A stretch of DNA of 64,000 nucleotides from Streptantibioticus rubrisoli (lineage in GTDB: Bacteria > Actinomycetota > Actinomycetes > Streptomycetales > Streptomycetaceae): contig NZ_JANFNH010000001.1 in the NCBI RefSeq assembly GCF_024436055.1, positions 558,001 to 622,000 of the forward strand, read 5' to 3'. The position numbers and the translations under genes are program-made. The notes under the pieces are model-generated. The model ran no database searches and was not told the DNA's origin. It saw nothing but the letters and a program-made list of their open reading frames with translations. Shown piece after piece: positions 15,767 through 24,765 of the stretch. Each line of letters begins with the position of its first letter. Positions within the stretch are counted from its first letter, which is position 1.

Positions 15767-16168
15767 TAGCCAACTACCGTCCACCTTGCGGAAGACGTCC
15801 TCGTAGTGCCCGACGTTCGCGGGCAGCCGGGGCGCCAGCATGCCTTCGGTGCGGCCGTCGACACGGTATGTCGCGAAGTACGTTGTGGCACTGGCCGTTG
15901 TCGGGGAAGCGACGGTGACCAGGACGTTGGTGCACATACGGCGAGAGAGCCGGTCGACGGGCCGAGCACTGAAGTACTCGCGGAGCGCGTCACGGCCCTG
16001 GATCCGCCGGTCACCCTCCGGCCTCTCCCAGACACCGTCGGTGGTGAACAACTCGGCAACCGTGCCCGGTTCACCCAGGTCCAGCCGCCGGACGAAGTCA
16101 AGGATCAGGCGCTCACAGGCCCGCTCGGCGATCAGACGTGCCATGGGATCAATGGCTTCGGTATCCAT
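15710..16168 (-). CDS. NTF2/SnoaL-like protein
   Basis: A 152-residue protein of the cystatin-like alpha+beta barrel. The opening helix ERACERLILDFVRRLDLGEP is followed by VAELFTTDGVWERP, IQGRDALREYF and the terminal strands GHYEDVFRKVDGSWLLASR. This is the SnoaL_4/bile-acid dehydratase-like pattern. Such proteins act as small isomerases, hydratases or ring-closing enzymes, or as ligand-binding proteins. ATG 16168 has GGTAGG about 8 bases upstream. It is convergent with and overlaps the VOC gene by 57 bases. No pathway context is visible. Confidence 0.7.
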   Translation of the reverse strand: MDTEAIDPMARLIAERACERLILDFVRRLDLGEPGTVAELFTTDGVWERPEGDRRIQGRDALREYFSARPVDRLSRRMCTNVLVTVASPTTASATTYFATYRVDGRTEGMLAPRLPANVGHYEDVFRKVDGSWLLASRTVFIPFGGPTERIG

Positions 16169-16210
16169 CTCCCACACCTACCAGGGCGGCGCAGGCGATC
16201 GCGAGCGATT

Positions 16211-16927
16211 TCAGTCCCACCCAGGGGCCGGTGGCAACGGCCACCGGGGTGGTTCCGGCAGTGGGCCGTCAGCGCTGAGCCCGGTTGCGCAGGCACGGCC
16301 GCTGAGCCAGCCGAGAAGTGCGTGACCGGAGCCGGTGACGGTGGGGCCGGTGGGGGACAGGTCCCAGGACCGGCCCAGATCGACGGCTTCGACACGGCAG
16401 ACGGGGAAGCCGCGTGCTGCCAGCGCGGTCAGGGTGTCGTCAAGGGCCCACGACGCATACGTGGCGGGCCAATCGGCCGAGGCGTACCCGACGTTCAGGT
16501 CGGCATGGTGGGTCTCCAGCTCACGCCAGCATCGGTGCAGGGTGTACCAGGCCGGATGGCGCCAGCCTGCCAGTGCCGCGACCAGAACGTCCCACCGCTC
16601 CGCGGGCATCGACGCGGCGTCCTCGGCCAGTTGACTGAGCCGACCGCGTACGTCAGCCGCCAACTCGTCGGCCCGACGCTCGGCGCCTTCCCGGACCGCG
16701 CGGGCGAGTGCCGCCGCATCCGTGCGCGGCCCGGGCTCAACCCCATTGCGGGCCAGGGCCAGCAGCCACAGATACGCGTCGATGCTGCGCGCCACATGGG
16801 TGATGACGTGACCGCGGCTCCAACCGGGCAGTGTTGAGGCCTCGCGGACCTCCGCGTCACTCAGTGCCTCAACGGCGGCGGTGAACCGCTCACCGGAGCG
16901 CAGGACTTCGGCCGTGATGTCATGCAC
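16211..16927 (-). CDS. Maleylpyruvate isomerase-like mycothiol-dependent family protein
   Basis: A 238-residue DinB/MDMPI-fold protein. The N-terminal four-helix bundle has the histidine pattern PGWSRGHVITHVARS and a later HRCWRELETHHADLNVGY, which together give the metal-binding triad of the family. A C-terminal domain follows (DLSPTGPTVTGSGHALLGWLSGRA, given here as TVTGSGHALLGWLSGRA). Known members use mycothiol as cofactor for isomerisation or detoxification. GTG 16927 is preferred because TAGAGT ends 7 bases before it, as for leaderless genes; GTG 16936 is in frame. It is followed on the minus strand by the NTF2-like gene 42 bases on. Confidence 0.7.
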   Translation of the reverse strand: MHDITAEVLRSGERFTAAVEALSDAEVREASTLPGWSRGHVITHVARSIDAYLWLLALARNGVEPGPRTDAAALARAVREGAERRADELAADVRGRLSQLAEDAASMPAERWDVLVAALAGWRHPAWYTLHRCWRELETHHADLNVGYASADWPATYASWALDDTLTALAARGFPVCRVEAVDLGRSWDLSPTGPTVTGSGHALLGWLSGRACATGLSADGPLPEPPRWPLPPAPGWD

Positions 16928-16950
16928 GGGGCCCACTCTAACCGCGCGTT

Positions 16951-17079
16951 GGCGCTGACAGTCGCGGCGGCGTACTCGACGCCATCGGCGGCGCCGTCCT
17001 ACGGGCCGCGGCCCGCCACGGCATCGCCACCCCGGTCACGGCACGCCTGGTGGCGGAGCTGGGCAGCGCGCAGAACTGA
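16951..17079 (+). pseudogene. C-terminal remnant of a ketopantoate reductase-like gene
   Basis: A short in-frame segment reads VLDAIGGAVLRAAARHGIAT and then PVTARLVAEL before the TGA at 17077-17079. This strongly resembles the last helices of PanE/ApbA-type 2-dehydropantoate reductases (a D-A-x-x-G-x-V ... H-G-x-x-T-P-V pattern). Nothing upstream belongs to the family; the neighbour there is the divergent maleylpyruvate isomerase-like gene. I read it as a deletion remnant. Confidence 0.5.
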
Positions 17080-17149
17080 ACCAGTCCGGGAGCGCCTAGA
17101 GTGCGCGGTAGCGGCGGGAAGGGTCCCGCCGGGGGAGGAACGTCTGGAC

Positions 17150-17860
17150 ATGAGCGGGCTGGGTGAGCGGGCGGTCACGGGTAGACCCATCAACGCGGAG
17201 GAAATGATCGCGGAAGCGCGGAAGGCGTTCTTCGTGATGTTCGGCTTCCTCGCCCTGGTATGGCTGCTGCAACTCGCCAACTGGGCGGACCACTACGGCC
17301 TGTCCCGGGCCTACGGAGTGGTGTCCGGCGATGTGGGCAGGCTGCCGGACATTCTCGTCGCACCCTTCCTGCACTGGAGTTGGGCGCACATCGAGGGCAA
17401 CTCCGGGCCGTTGTTCGTCTTCGGCTTCCTCGCCGCCTACCGCGGGGTGGCCCGCTTTGCGGGGTTGAGTCTGCTGGTCGCGGTGACCAGCGGACTGACG
17501 GTCTGGTTCCTCGAGCGTGGCGGCGTTGACACCGTTGGTGCCAGCGGGCTGATCTTCGGGTACTTCGGCTATGTGGTGGTCCGGGGCCTTTTCGACCGGC
17601 ACCTGATCGACACACTGATCGGCATCGTGATGGCCGCCTCCTTCGCCTACACCCTCACCCTCACCGTGCCGGGAACCCCAGGTGTGAGCTGGCTGGGACA
17701 CCTCGGCGGCCTGGTCGGCGGTCTGGTGGGGGCGTGGATCTTCCGCGACCGGCGCCCACGCGCGGCCACGGTGAGCGAGGCGAGCGCAGCCACGATGCCA
17801 GGTGCGCCCGGTCCCCGGGCTGACCTGCACAAGGAGTTGGGCGACCTCGGCCTGCTGTGA
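17150..17860 (+). CDS. Rhomboid-family intramembrane serine protease
   Basis: A 236-residue polytopic protein with six or so helices. The catalytic pair is visible: Ser132 in TVGASGLIFGYFG (GxSG motif) and His184 in SWLGHLGGLVGG. The HxxxN of the oxyanion region is HIEGN (80-84). These match GlpG-type rhomboids. ATG 17150 is chosen for GGGGGAGGA 9 bases upstream. The short polar C-terminal tail (about residues 205-236) is probably cytoplasmic. It is convergent with the XRE-TPR gene; no dedicated substrate is apparent nearby. Confidence 0.85.
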   Translation: MSGLGERAVTGRPINAEEMIAEARKAFFVMFGFLALVWLLQLANWADHYGLSRAYGVVSGDVGRLPDILVAPFLHWSWAHIEGNSGPLFVFGFLAAYRGVARFAGLSLLVAVTSGLTVWFLERGGVDTVGASGLIFGYFGYVVVRGLFDRHLIDTLIGIVMAASFAYTLTLTVPGTPGVSWLGHLGGLVGGLVGAWIFRDRRPRAATVSEASAATMPGAPGPRADLHKELGDLGLL

Positions 17861-17873
17861 TTCGGGGCAACGG

Positions 17874-19244
17874 TCACAGCGGCGGATCGGCCGGGGCGGG
17901 CCCCAACGTCGTCGTGCCAGGTGCGGCGCGGTGGCCAAGACCCGTGCGGTAGACGTCAAGTGCCGCTTCGACGCGGCCGGTGCGGCGCAGCAAATCGCCG
18001 AGGAGTCGGCACAGATCGGCGCTGTCACCCCTCGCACCGGCCCGCTCCAGCAGCGCGAGTGCCGCCCTGTAGTGTTCCTCGGCCTGCTCCGGGCGGTCCC
18101 GTTCCTCGGCGATGAGCCCGAGCAGCCGGTGCGCGGCGCCCGCGTGCACCGCGCCACGCCCACTGCCGAGTTCGCTCAGCAGGTCCGAGAGCAGTTGCTC
18201 GGCCTCGCCGTACTCGCCCTGTCTGCGCAGCACATCAGCGAGTTCCACATTCACCTGCACCGTGTACAACGTGGCCTGGCGCTCGGCCAGAATGGTCCGC
18301 GCGGTACGCAACTCGGCCTCGGCCCGCGTCAGATCGCCGTCCTGGGCGCGCAGGTAACCGCGCATCCAGTGGCAGTGCGCGAGTTCGGTACGGATCTGCA
18401 ACTGCTGGTACAGCTCCTGCGCCTTGGCAAGCGAAGCGTCCGCGTCGGCGGTACGTCCCTCGGCCAGCAGGGTACGCGCCACTCCGCGGTGCATACGCGC
18501 CACCAGCGCCGGGTCGCTGACCTGCGGCGCGAGCGCCAGGGCCAGTTCGGCGGCCCGTGCGGCGCGTGCCTGCGCTCCCATGTCCATGTACGGGGCGATC
18601 ACGGCCGAGTAGAGCAGCAGCAGGGCGTTGGGGTCATGCAGCCCCGCGCTGTTGAGCTCGTCGATGGCGTTCTCGAGCAGGTAGCACGAGTACCGCAGAT
18701 CACCGGCGAGCAGGTGGGCGACGGCGCGACCGCGTAGCGCCGGTACGCGCTGCGGCAGTGGGGCGTCGGCCAGCAACTCCTCGGCCGCTTGGAAGCGTTC
18801 GATGGCCTGGTCGAGATCCCCGGCCTCCAGGGCGCAGTCACCCAGCCCCACCAGCGCCGCGGCCTGCTCGGAGGGCAGACCGAGCCGGTGTGCCTCCCGT
18901 TCCACGAGTGTGTACCGCTGCGCAGCGTCCGGCAGTGAGCGCTCGCAGAAGGCCTGTCGGGCGTCGGCGAGCCGCATGCGCACTTCGGTGGCCAGATGAG
19001 CGGGCCGACCGGTGCACAACTCCTCGTAGCTGACGCCGAGTCGGTCCGCCAGGTAGCGCAGCGCGGTCTCCGAGGGGCGCACCTTGCCGGATTCGAGGGT
19101 GGAGATGTAGGCGGCGGTGTACTTCGGCTCCGCCAACGCGCGCTGGGTGAGGCGCCGTTCGGTGCGCAGCCGCAGAACGCGCTGGCCTATTCCGGCGGTG
19201 TCCTGCGGCCCCTGCCACTCCACGCTCGGTGTCGGCTTCGGCAC
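17874..19244 (-). CDS. XRE-family regulator with TPR repeats
   Basis: A 456-residue protein. Residues about 18-78 are a helix-turn-helix: GQRVLRLRTERRLTQRALAE, then YTAAYISTLESGKVRPSETAL. The rest is a chain of tetratricopeptide repeats (for example AAALVGLGDCALEAGDLDQA, RTLLAEGRTADADASL, and AEEHYRAALALLERAGARGD). This domain order is used by peptide- or signal-responsive regulators of the Rap/Rgg/PlcR type and many streptomycete orphans. GTG 19244 has GGGGGAG upstream. It is divergent from a secreted neprosin-like protein. GGTAA-6-TTACC and two GCTTAACC copies in the gap (about 19355-19396) may be its operator. Confidence 0.8.
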   Translation of the reverse strand: MPKPTPSVEWQGPQDTAGIGQRVLRLRTERRLTQRALAEPKYTAAYISTLESGKVRPSETALRYLADRLGVSYEELCTGRPAHLATEVRMRLADARQAFCERSLPDAAQRYTLVEREAHRLGLPSEQAAALVGLGDCALEAGDLDQAIERFQAAEELLADAPLPQRVPALRGRAVAHLLAGDLRYSCYLLENAIDELNSAGLHDPNALLLLYSAVIAPYMDMGAQARAARAAELALALAPQVSDPALVARMHRGVARTLLAEGRTADADASLAKAQELYQQLQIRTELAHCHWMRGYLRAQDGDLTRAEAELRTARTILAERQATLYTVQVNVELADVLRRQGEYGEAEQLLSDLLSELGSGRGAVHAGAAHRLLGLIAEERDRPEQAEEHYRAALALLERAGARGDSADLCRLLGDLLRRTGRVEAALDVYRTGLGHRAAPGTTTLGPAPADPPL

Positions 19245-19454
19245 GGTACTCCCCCTTCGTCACTGCCCTCGTGGATCTGCCCGGTGGCGCGGGTTCCCGA
19301 ACCCGGTGGGATGTCGGCCAACTCTGGCTATTGCGCGCCGAGTTGCGCCAACGCTAGCTTAACCTGCCGGGTAAGTGGATTTACCAGATGGCTTAACCGC
19401 CGTCCCTGACGCTCAACGCCTCCCAGCACATCCGTGACGTGATCGGAGCTGTCC

Positions 19455-20279
19455 ATGCGAATACGTCCAACGATCCGCAACAGTGTGACCACGCTCGTCG
19501 CGGCCGCACTGTGTCTGCTCGGCGCGGGCACATCGGCCCAGGCCGAAATCACTGAGCGGCAACCGGTCCTCGTGCCGTCCACGACCACGGGTTCCGGGCC
19601 GGTCTGCTGGTTCGGCGCGTGCTACGACTACGTCTCCGGCAGACAGTTCACCGACGCCTCGGGGGCCAGCGTTCGGATGCTCCAGGCGGCACCGCGGGTC
19701 AAAGCCGGTGACCAGCAGTCCCACTCCCTGCAGGAACTGGCCGTGCAGTCAACCGACCGCAAGTCCACCGTGGAGATCGGCTGGACCGTCGACCTGGGGC
19801 TCAACGGCGACATGCGCCCGCATCTGTTCGTCTACCACTGGGTGGACGGCGCCGAGAGCTGCTACAACGCCTGCGGCTTCGTCCAGGTATCGCACCGGAT
19901 CAAGGCGGGCATGGCCCTACGAGCCGGAGCGTCCGCCCGGTTCACCATCCGGAACCTGCGCGGCGACTGGTGGCTGTTCTACGACGAGCAGCCTGTCGGC
20001 TACTTCCCCGGCTCCCTGTGGCAGGGTGACTTCACCCGCGCTCAGGTCATCACCGCCTTCGGCGAGGTCGCCCACGCAGGCGGCTCGACATGCGAGCAGA
20101 TGGGAGACGGGCGCCCCGGCACCGCCCACGGCTCCTCCTGGATCCGCGGCTTCCACCTCATCGGCTCGAGCGACGCACCACGGCTGACCGTGACATCCAC
20201 CAGTCCGGCGCTGTACGACGCGGGCCACATCACCCGCACCGGCTTCCACCTGGGTGGCGAGGGCAGCGGCCGCTGCTGA
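19455..20279 (+). CDS. Secreted neprosin-like protein
   Basis: A 274-residue protein with an N-terminal signal peptide (about 1-30, ending GAGTSAQA). The mature part contains VEIGWTVDLGLNGDMRPHLF, VYHWVDGAESCYNACGFVQV and GDWWLFYDEQPVGYFPGSLW, the conserved segments of the neprosin domain (formerly DUF239), first known from plant prolyl endopeptidases and found in actinomycetes. Two glutamates act in catalysis in the plant enzyme; acidic residues are present, but I cannot assign them with certainty. Four or more cysteines suggest disulfides. It is divergent from the XRE-TPR regulator, which may control it. Confidence 0.75.
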   Translation: MRIRPTIRNSVTTLVAAALCLLGAGTSAQAEITERQPVLVPSTTTGSGPVCWFGACYDYVSGRQFTDASGASVRMLQAAPRVKAGDQQSHSLQELAVQSTDRKSTVEIGWTVDLGLNGDMRPHLFVYHWVDGAESCYNACGFVQVSHRIKAGMALRAGASARFTIRNLRGDWWLFYDEQPVGYFPGSLWQGDFTRAQVITAFGEVAHAGGSTCEQMGDGRPGTAHGSSWIRGFHLIGSSDAPRLTVTSTSPALYDAGHITRTGFHLGGEGSGRC

Positions 20280-20292
20280 CCGCCGAAGCTGT

Positions 20293-20661
20293 TCAGGGCC
20301 TTTGGGACGGTGACCGCACGCCGAACTCACGCACCGCCTCGTCCACGATCGCGGCCAGTCGCTCATGGTGAGCACCTTGCCAGTACGCCTGGCCGCAGTC
20401 AGTGCACTGCGCGAACGCGTCGTAGGTGCGCTGCGTTCCGACGCGCAACATCTCGTGCACCGATTCCTTCGGGGCCTCGCGCAACGTTCCGTTGCAGGTC
20501 GTGCACCGCGTCCAGGGGGCGAGCGGTGGCGCGAACCGGGACAGCACGTCCCTGAGTTGCTCCGCGGGACGGTGGCTGTAGACGTACGCGCCCGCCCAGA
20601 GCTCCCGCCGCCGCAGCAGTCCCCGGTATTTGCGGTGAAACGGCCGCGGCGGCGGCCCGAC
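20293..20661 (-). pseudogene. C-terminal remnant of a Mut7-C RNase-domain gene
   Basis: The open frame gives KYRGLLRRRELWAGAYVYSH, then RPAEQLRDVLSRF, PWTRCTTCNGTL and FAQCTDCGQAYWQGAHHERL: the C-terminal part of Mut7-C proteins with its two CxxC zinc pairs. An in-frame TGA (minus strand, at 20664-20662) precedes it, and the N-terminal half (catalytic aspartates of the PIN-like fold) is absent. GTG 20547 could restart an 84-residue protein containing only the zinc ribbon. Full-length members are about 240 residues. Confidence 0.6.
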
Positions 20662-20799
20662 TCACCGCGTGGTGACGCTCGTCGGTCATCCGCTCCTGGA
20701 AGAAGCCCGACGTGTCCAGCTCTGGAGCGCGCCGATGCCGCAGTCAACTCCCGTTTTCCCGCAGGGGAATTGACCGTTCAGCCGCACTACGGTGGGTGG

Positions 20800-21255
20800 A
20801 TGATGGAGACCTGGAACGCCACCGACGCCGGTGTCCTTCGGCTTCCCTCCGGGCGCCTGGTCCGGGGTCGTGGACTTCGCCGACCCCTTCCGGCCGGGCC
20901 GACGCCCGCCTTCGCCGTGTATCTGCTCGGCGAACAGCCTCCCGAAGTCCCCTGGGAGGTGCGATGGGTGCGCTGGCGGGACTTCCGGTTGCCCAGCAGT
21001 CAGACACAGGCCCAGGCCGTGCTCACCGAGGCATGGGCACGCGCCGCTACCGACCGCGTCGAGATCGCCTGCGGCGGTGGCCGGGGTCGGACCGGTACGG
21101 CCCTGGCCTGTCTGGCGGTCCTGGACGGCGTACCGGCGAGCCAGGCCGTGGACTTCGTGCGGCGGAACTATGACCGCCACGCCGTCGAAACCCCCTGGCA
21201 GAGGCGCTACGTCCGCCGTTTCAGGGTCGGCGCCGTCAACTCGCCCCGCCGGTAG
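20800..21255 (+). CDS. Dual-specificity/tyrosine phosphatase-like protein
   Basis: A 151-residue protein with the phosphatase P-loop IACGGGRGRTGTALACLA: Cys-x5-Arg (CGGGRGR) followed by T-G-T, the DSP/PTP signature. The remaining helices (ASQAVDFVRRNYDRHAVETP then RRYVRRF) also match the family. The upstream half has a WVRWRDFRLP strand but no obvious general-acid loop. ATG 20800 is preceded by TACGGT ending 6 bases earlier, so it may be leaderless. ATG 20803 is an alternative start. The target is unknown. Confidence 0.7.
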   Translation: MMETWNATDAGVLRLPSGRLVRGRGLRRPLPAGPTPAFAVYLLGEQPPEVPWEVRWVRWRDFRLPSSQTQAQAVLTEAWARAATDRVEIACGGGRGRTGTALACLAVLDGVPASQAVDFVRRNYDRHAVETPWQRRYVRRFRVGAVNSPRR

Positions 21256-21317
21256 GGGAGCCGGGTGATGGCGGTGCGTCCCGTGGTGCGCGAAGTGGCC
21301 AGCGCCTACGTGTTTGG

Positions 21318-21890
21318 TCAACGGCGCACGGCTCGGCGGGCGCGGAAGGCCGCCGCCTTGGTGCGGTTCTGGCATGCCGTCGAGCAGAACTGCCGGGCGG
21401 CGTTGCGCGATGTGTCGACGTAGACGCGGTCGCACCGCGTCGCCTGGCACACGCCGATGCGGCCCGCCAGACTGCTGCCGATCGCGATGGCCAGCCCCGT
21501 GGCGCAACCGGCGCTCCATCCCACCGCGAACGAGTCGTCCCTGCCATGGAAGTGGAGTTGCCAGGGCTCACCGTCGGCGCGGTCCAACTGCGGACGGGCG
21601 CCGCTCGACAGCAGCAGCGCGTTGAGTGCCTCGGCGGCCTCATCCGTCGATCCGGCACTCACTGCCTCGAAGACCTCGCGCATCTCCCGTGCGGTCCGCG
21701 CGAGATGGACGGCCTGCTCGTGCTCGATCGCGCGCCGGGCGCGGGGACGGGGCAGCGCGGCCTGCACCGCGGCGTCCAGTTCCGCACCGCGCGGTGCGGA
21801 GTACGGCTTACCGCGCGCGTGCCCGTCGGTCAGCGCGTTGACCAGCGCGACAGCTGCATTCAGCAGGACTGATACATGACTGTCGAACAT
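21318..21890 (-). CDS. CGNR zinc-finger transcriptional regulator
   Basis: A 190-residue protein of the ABATE-CGNR type. Helical residues 1-140 form the putative stress- or ligand-sensing ABATE region. The C-terminal treble-clef is CQATRCDRVYVDTSRNAARQ, with FCSTACQNRTKAAAFR following: four cysteines plus the conserved N-R pair. ATG 21890 is preferred over a TTG at 21944, which would place the coding start inside the operator-like repeat. It is divergent from an MFS transporter with an 8-bp inverted repeat between them, so it probably represses the pump and itself. Confidence 0.75.
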   Translation of the reverse strand: MFDSHVSVLLNAAVALVNALTDGHARGKPYSAPRGAELDAAVQAALPRPRARRAIEHEQAVHLARTAREMREVFEAVSAGSTDEAAEALNALLLSSGARPQLDRADGEPWQLHFHGRDDSFAVGWSAGCATGLAIAIGSSLAGRIGVCQATRCDRVYVDTSRNAARQFCSTACQNRTKAAAFRARRAVRR

Positions 21891-21925
21891 CACTTGACCA
21901 GTTATCCTCTCCAGGTTTAGCGTCG

Positions 21926-21957
21926 CGTCACTGACATCGCTCAAAACACCAGTGACG
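21926..21957. promoter_or_regulatory. Inverted repeat between CGNR regulator and MFS transporter genes
   Basis: CGTCACTG (21926-21933) and CAGTGACG (21950-21957) are exact inverted copies separated by 16 bases. The repeat ends 10 bases before the MFS start. Spacing of about two helical turns suits a dimeric repressor. The binding protein is inferred to be the divergent CGNR regulator. Confidence 0.5.
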
Positions 21958-21967
21958 AAAGGCGAGT

Positions 21968-23224
21968 GTGCAACTCTTCAGGCGCCAAAGCCAGTTACCA
22001 CGTACGGTATGGCTGCTGCTGGCCGCCCGAGTGATCAACCGGCTCGGTGCGTTCTCGCTCCCGTTCCTCACCGTCCTGATCACCACCGACTACGGAGTGA
22101 GCGCCGCGACCGCTGGATGCGTCTCAGCCGCCTTCGGGCTCGCGACCATTCCGTCCCGCCTCATCGGCGGACGGCTCGCCGACCGCCTGGGGCGCCGCCG
22201 TACGATCGTGTTCGGCTTGGCGGGCTGCGCCGCCGCGCAGTTGGGGATCGCCGCTGCGGACTCCATCGCAATGGTGACGGTTTGCGCGCTGCTGCTCGGA
22301 CTCGCCTTCGAGCTGTACGAACCGCCGAGCCAGGCGATGATCGCCGACGCTGTGGGACCCGCCGAACGCGTTCGCGCGTACAGCCTGCTGAGCGCCGCCC
22401 TGGCGGTGGGCGGCATGGGCGCCGGGCTGATCGCGGCCGGACTGGGCCGATGGGACCTGCGGTGGCTCTTCGTCGCCGACGCGGTGAGCTGCCTGGCCTG
22501 TGCGCTCATCGTGCGCGCTGTCCTGCCCGCCGACCGCCCCCGCACGCTCGACCACACCGACGAACGCCCCGCTGGCAGCCATCCATGGCGTGACCGCGTG
22601 CTGCTCGTCATGCTGGTGTTCGGCACCCTGTACGCGCTGGTGTACCTGCAGGTCATGATGGGGCTGCCGCTGTCCCTGGCACGCCGTGGAATGCGGCCCG
22701 CGGACGCGGGACTGCTGTTCACCGTCTCCGCGGTGACCGTCGTCGTCGCCCAGCCCGTACTGCGACTGAAGCGGCTGAGCGCGCTGACCGCGCCCGCGAC
22801 GCTCGCTCTTGGGTACGTCCTGCTGGCGGGTGGCCTGGCGGGCTTGGCGGTCGCGCACACCCTGCCGACCGCCATGGCGGCGATCGTCGTGTGGAGCTTG
22901 GGCGACCTGCTGATGCTGGGTCCGGCCTACGCCCTGGTCGCCGACCTCGCCCCAACTGGCGGCACGGGTAGCTACCTGGCGGTCTACGGCATCAGTTGGG
23001 GCATCGCCGGTGTCGCCGCGCCGATCCTCGGCACCCAACTCCTCGACCACGCGGGAGCCACGGTTCTGTGGGCCGCGATGTCCCTGCTGTGCTTGGTGCT
23101 TGCCGCCGGTCAGTATCTGATCACTCACTCACTCGCCGCCCGGAACGAGCGCCCAATCGAGAGCCACGGCTGCGCAACCCCCGTGGAGCGAGGCGGAGTT
23201 CTCCACCGTGGTGAGACAGGGTGA
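21968..23224 (+). CDS. MFS transporter, MdtH-like drug efflux type
   Basis: A 418-residue protein with 12 predicted membrane helices. The loop 2-3 motif is GGRLADRLGRRRTIVFGL (major facilitator motif A), and ELYEPPSQAMIAD follows. The region GDLLMLGPAYALVADLAP in the second half is typical of the MdtH/DHA1 group. GTG 21968 has GAAAGG upstream. It is divergent from the CGNR regulator. The last 30 residues are polar and poorly conserved. Substrate unknown; efflux of a small molecule is likely. Confidence 0.8.
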   Translation: MQLFRRQSQLPRTVWLLLAARVINRLGAFSLPFLTVLITTDYGVSAATAGCVSAAFGLATIPSRLIGGRLADRLGRRRTIVFGLAGCAAAQLGIAAADSIAMVTVCALLLGLAFELYEPPSQAMIADAVGPAERVRAYSLLSAALAVGGMGAGLIAAGLGRWDLRWLFVADAVSCLACALIVRAVLPADRPRTLDHTDERPAGSHPWRDRVLLVMLVFGTLYALVYLQVMMGLPLSLARRGMRPADAGLLFTVSAVTVVVAQPVLRLKRLSALTAPATLALGYVLLAGGLAGLAVAHTLPTAMAAIVVWSLGDLLMLGPAYALVADLAPTGGTGSYLAVYGISWGIAGVAAPILGTQLLDHAGATVLWAAMSLLCLVLAAGQYLITHSLAARNERPIESHGCATPVERGGVLHRGETG

Positions 23225-23234
23225 GCGGAGACTT

Positions 23235-24151
23235 TCAGCTCCTGGAGGCCGGTTTCGCGGGGCGGGGACCGACGAGGTGGTCCTGGGCACACTTGCGGAA
23301 GGCTGCCACCAAGCGGTGGTGATCGTCGGCACGGGTCGCCAGTACGACACGGCTCGGCTCGACGCCGTGCAGGGGGATGGCCGTGAGGTCGGGGCGCAGG
23401 CGGCTGGTTCCGCCAGCCGGGACGATCGCCACCGTCTCCCCGGCGGCGATGAGTTCGAGCTTGTCCTCGATCGCGTGGACGAGGGGTCCGTCGGGTGCGG
23501 GCCTTGCGTCGGGCCTCGGGTCGACACGCCAGAACGCGTTCGAGGCGGGGTCGGGCACCCGGGGCAGTGGTTCGTCGGCGATGTCGTCGAGCGTGACGGA
23601 TTCCCTGCCCGCCAGCCGGTGGTCAAGGGGGACGAGCAGCGCCCTCGGCTCGTCGTAGAGGGCCGTCACGTGCAACTGGTCGGTCGACAGGGGCAGTCGG
23701 GTCACCACCGCGTCCACACGGTGATCGAGCAGCGCCGCGCGTGCCTCGTTCCACACCAGGTGCAGGGCGTGCACGTCGGCGTCCGGGTGCTGGCGCCGCA
23801 GCTCGCGCACCGCGGGGGTGACGATGAGGTTCGTGGTGTAGCCGATGGTGATCCGGCTGGGCTGGGCGGCGGCCCGGGCGCGCGCCGCCGCCTGGCCCGC
23901 TGAGCGCAGCAGCGCCTTGGCGTGGGGCAGGAAGTCCGCTCCGGCTGCGGTGAGTTGGCTGCCGCGCGGTGTGCGGTCCAGCAGGCGGGCGCCCAGTTGC
24001 TGTTCGAGGCAGCGGATCTGTCGGCTCGGGACGGTTGGGCGACGCGCAGGGCCTCGGCGGCACGGCCGAAGTGCCGGTGTTCGGCGACGACCGTGAAGTA
24101 ACGCACCAACCGCAGATCGAGATCCGCCGAAGGCAGCGGCGAGTCGGGCAT
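23235..24151 (-). pseudogene. LysR-family regulator gene with a frameshift in the HTH
   Basis: From ATG 24151 the product begins LDLRLVRYFTVVAEHRHFGR then AAEALRVAQP, a normal LysR start. At about 24020-24035 the frame breaks. The next frame gives PSRQIRCLEQQLGARLLDRT and continues with a complete effector domain (ITIGYTTNLIVTPAV, VDAVVTRLPL, ETVAIVPAGG) to the stop at 23235. The break lies in the recognition helix, where relatives read Q-P-(T/S)-V-S-R-Q-I. A one-base deletion or sequencing error would explain it. It is divergent from an SDR remnant that is also damaged, so real decay is likely. Confidence 0.7.
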
Positions 24152-24325
24152 GGCCCCAGCGTAGCGCCACCGGTCGAGCCGAGTCACCGCAAGCCAACTG
24201 TGGTGATGCCTCAAACGCATCGCCCGTCGCGGGACGGGACTTGGACGCGCAGCCGCCCATGGCCGCACGGTGGAACCACCGGACCAGCACCCCGCGGTGC
24301 CGCATCGGGCCGGTTCTCGTTGTTG

Positions 24326-24661
24326 TGGCCCGCGGTGCACCGACTGGACGCCGCATGTCTGTTCCGGTTGGCCCTGGAAGCGGCACCCGCGGGCACACGG
24401 CTGCACGGGGTCGGCGAGGAGGCGGTACCGGTTCGTCAGATCGCCGAGGCGATTGGTCAACACCTGAAGCTGCCGGTGAACTCCGTTCCCCACGAGCGGA
24501 CAGCCGAACATTTCGGTTGGCTCGCACCCTTCCTCTCGCTCGACGCCCCGGCGTCGAGCGCGCTGACCCAGAAGCGACTGGGATGGCGCCCCGTGCGGCC
24601 TGGACTCATCGCCGACCTCGATGCCGGTCACTACTTCAACGGCCAGACCAGCGCGTACTGA
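24326..24661 (+). pseudogene. 3' remnant of an SDR/NAD-dependent epimerase-like gene
   Basis: The in-frame segment WPAVHRLDAACLFRLALE, AGTRLHGVGEEAVPVRQIAE, AEHFGWLAPFLSLDAPASS and LGWRPVRPGLIADLDAGHYF is the C-terminal third of an extended short-chain dehydrogenase. The nucleotide-binding half (GxxGxxG, YxxxK) is absent; sequence between 24152 and 24325 shows no similarity to it. Such SDRs are often divergent from LysR genes, and the adjoining LysR gene here is frameshifted, so the pair seems to have decayed together. Confidence 0.65.
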
Positions 24662-24685
24662 CGGATTTGAGGATGGGGGGGCGCC

Positions 24686-24721
24686 CTCGGTGCTCACCGC
24701 CAGCGGGCGGTGAGCACCGAG
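24686..24721. terminator. Perfect 16-bp hairpin terminator
   Basis: CTCGGTGCTCACCGCC (24686-24701) pairs exactly with 24706-24721 around the loop AGCG. It lies 25 bases past the stop of the SDR remnant. No T tract, as is common for actinomycete terminators. It insulates the following membrane protein gene. Confidence 0.75.
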
Positions 24722-24765
24722 AGGCAGTCGGTCAGGCGTGTCAGCTGTCAGACCCCTACGGCAAG

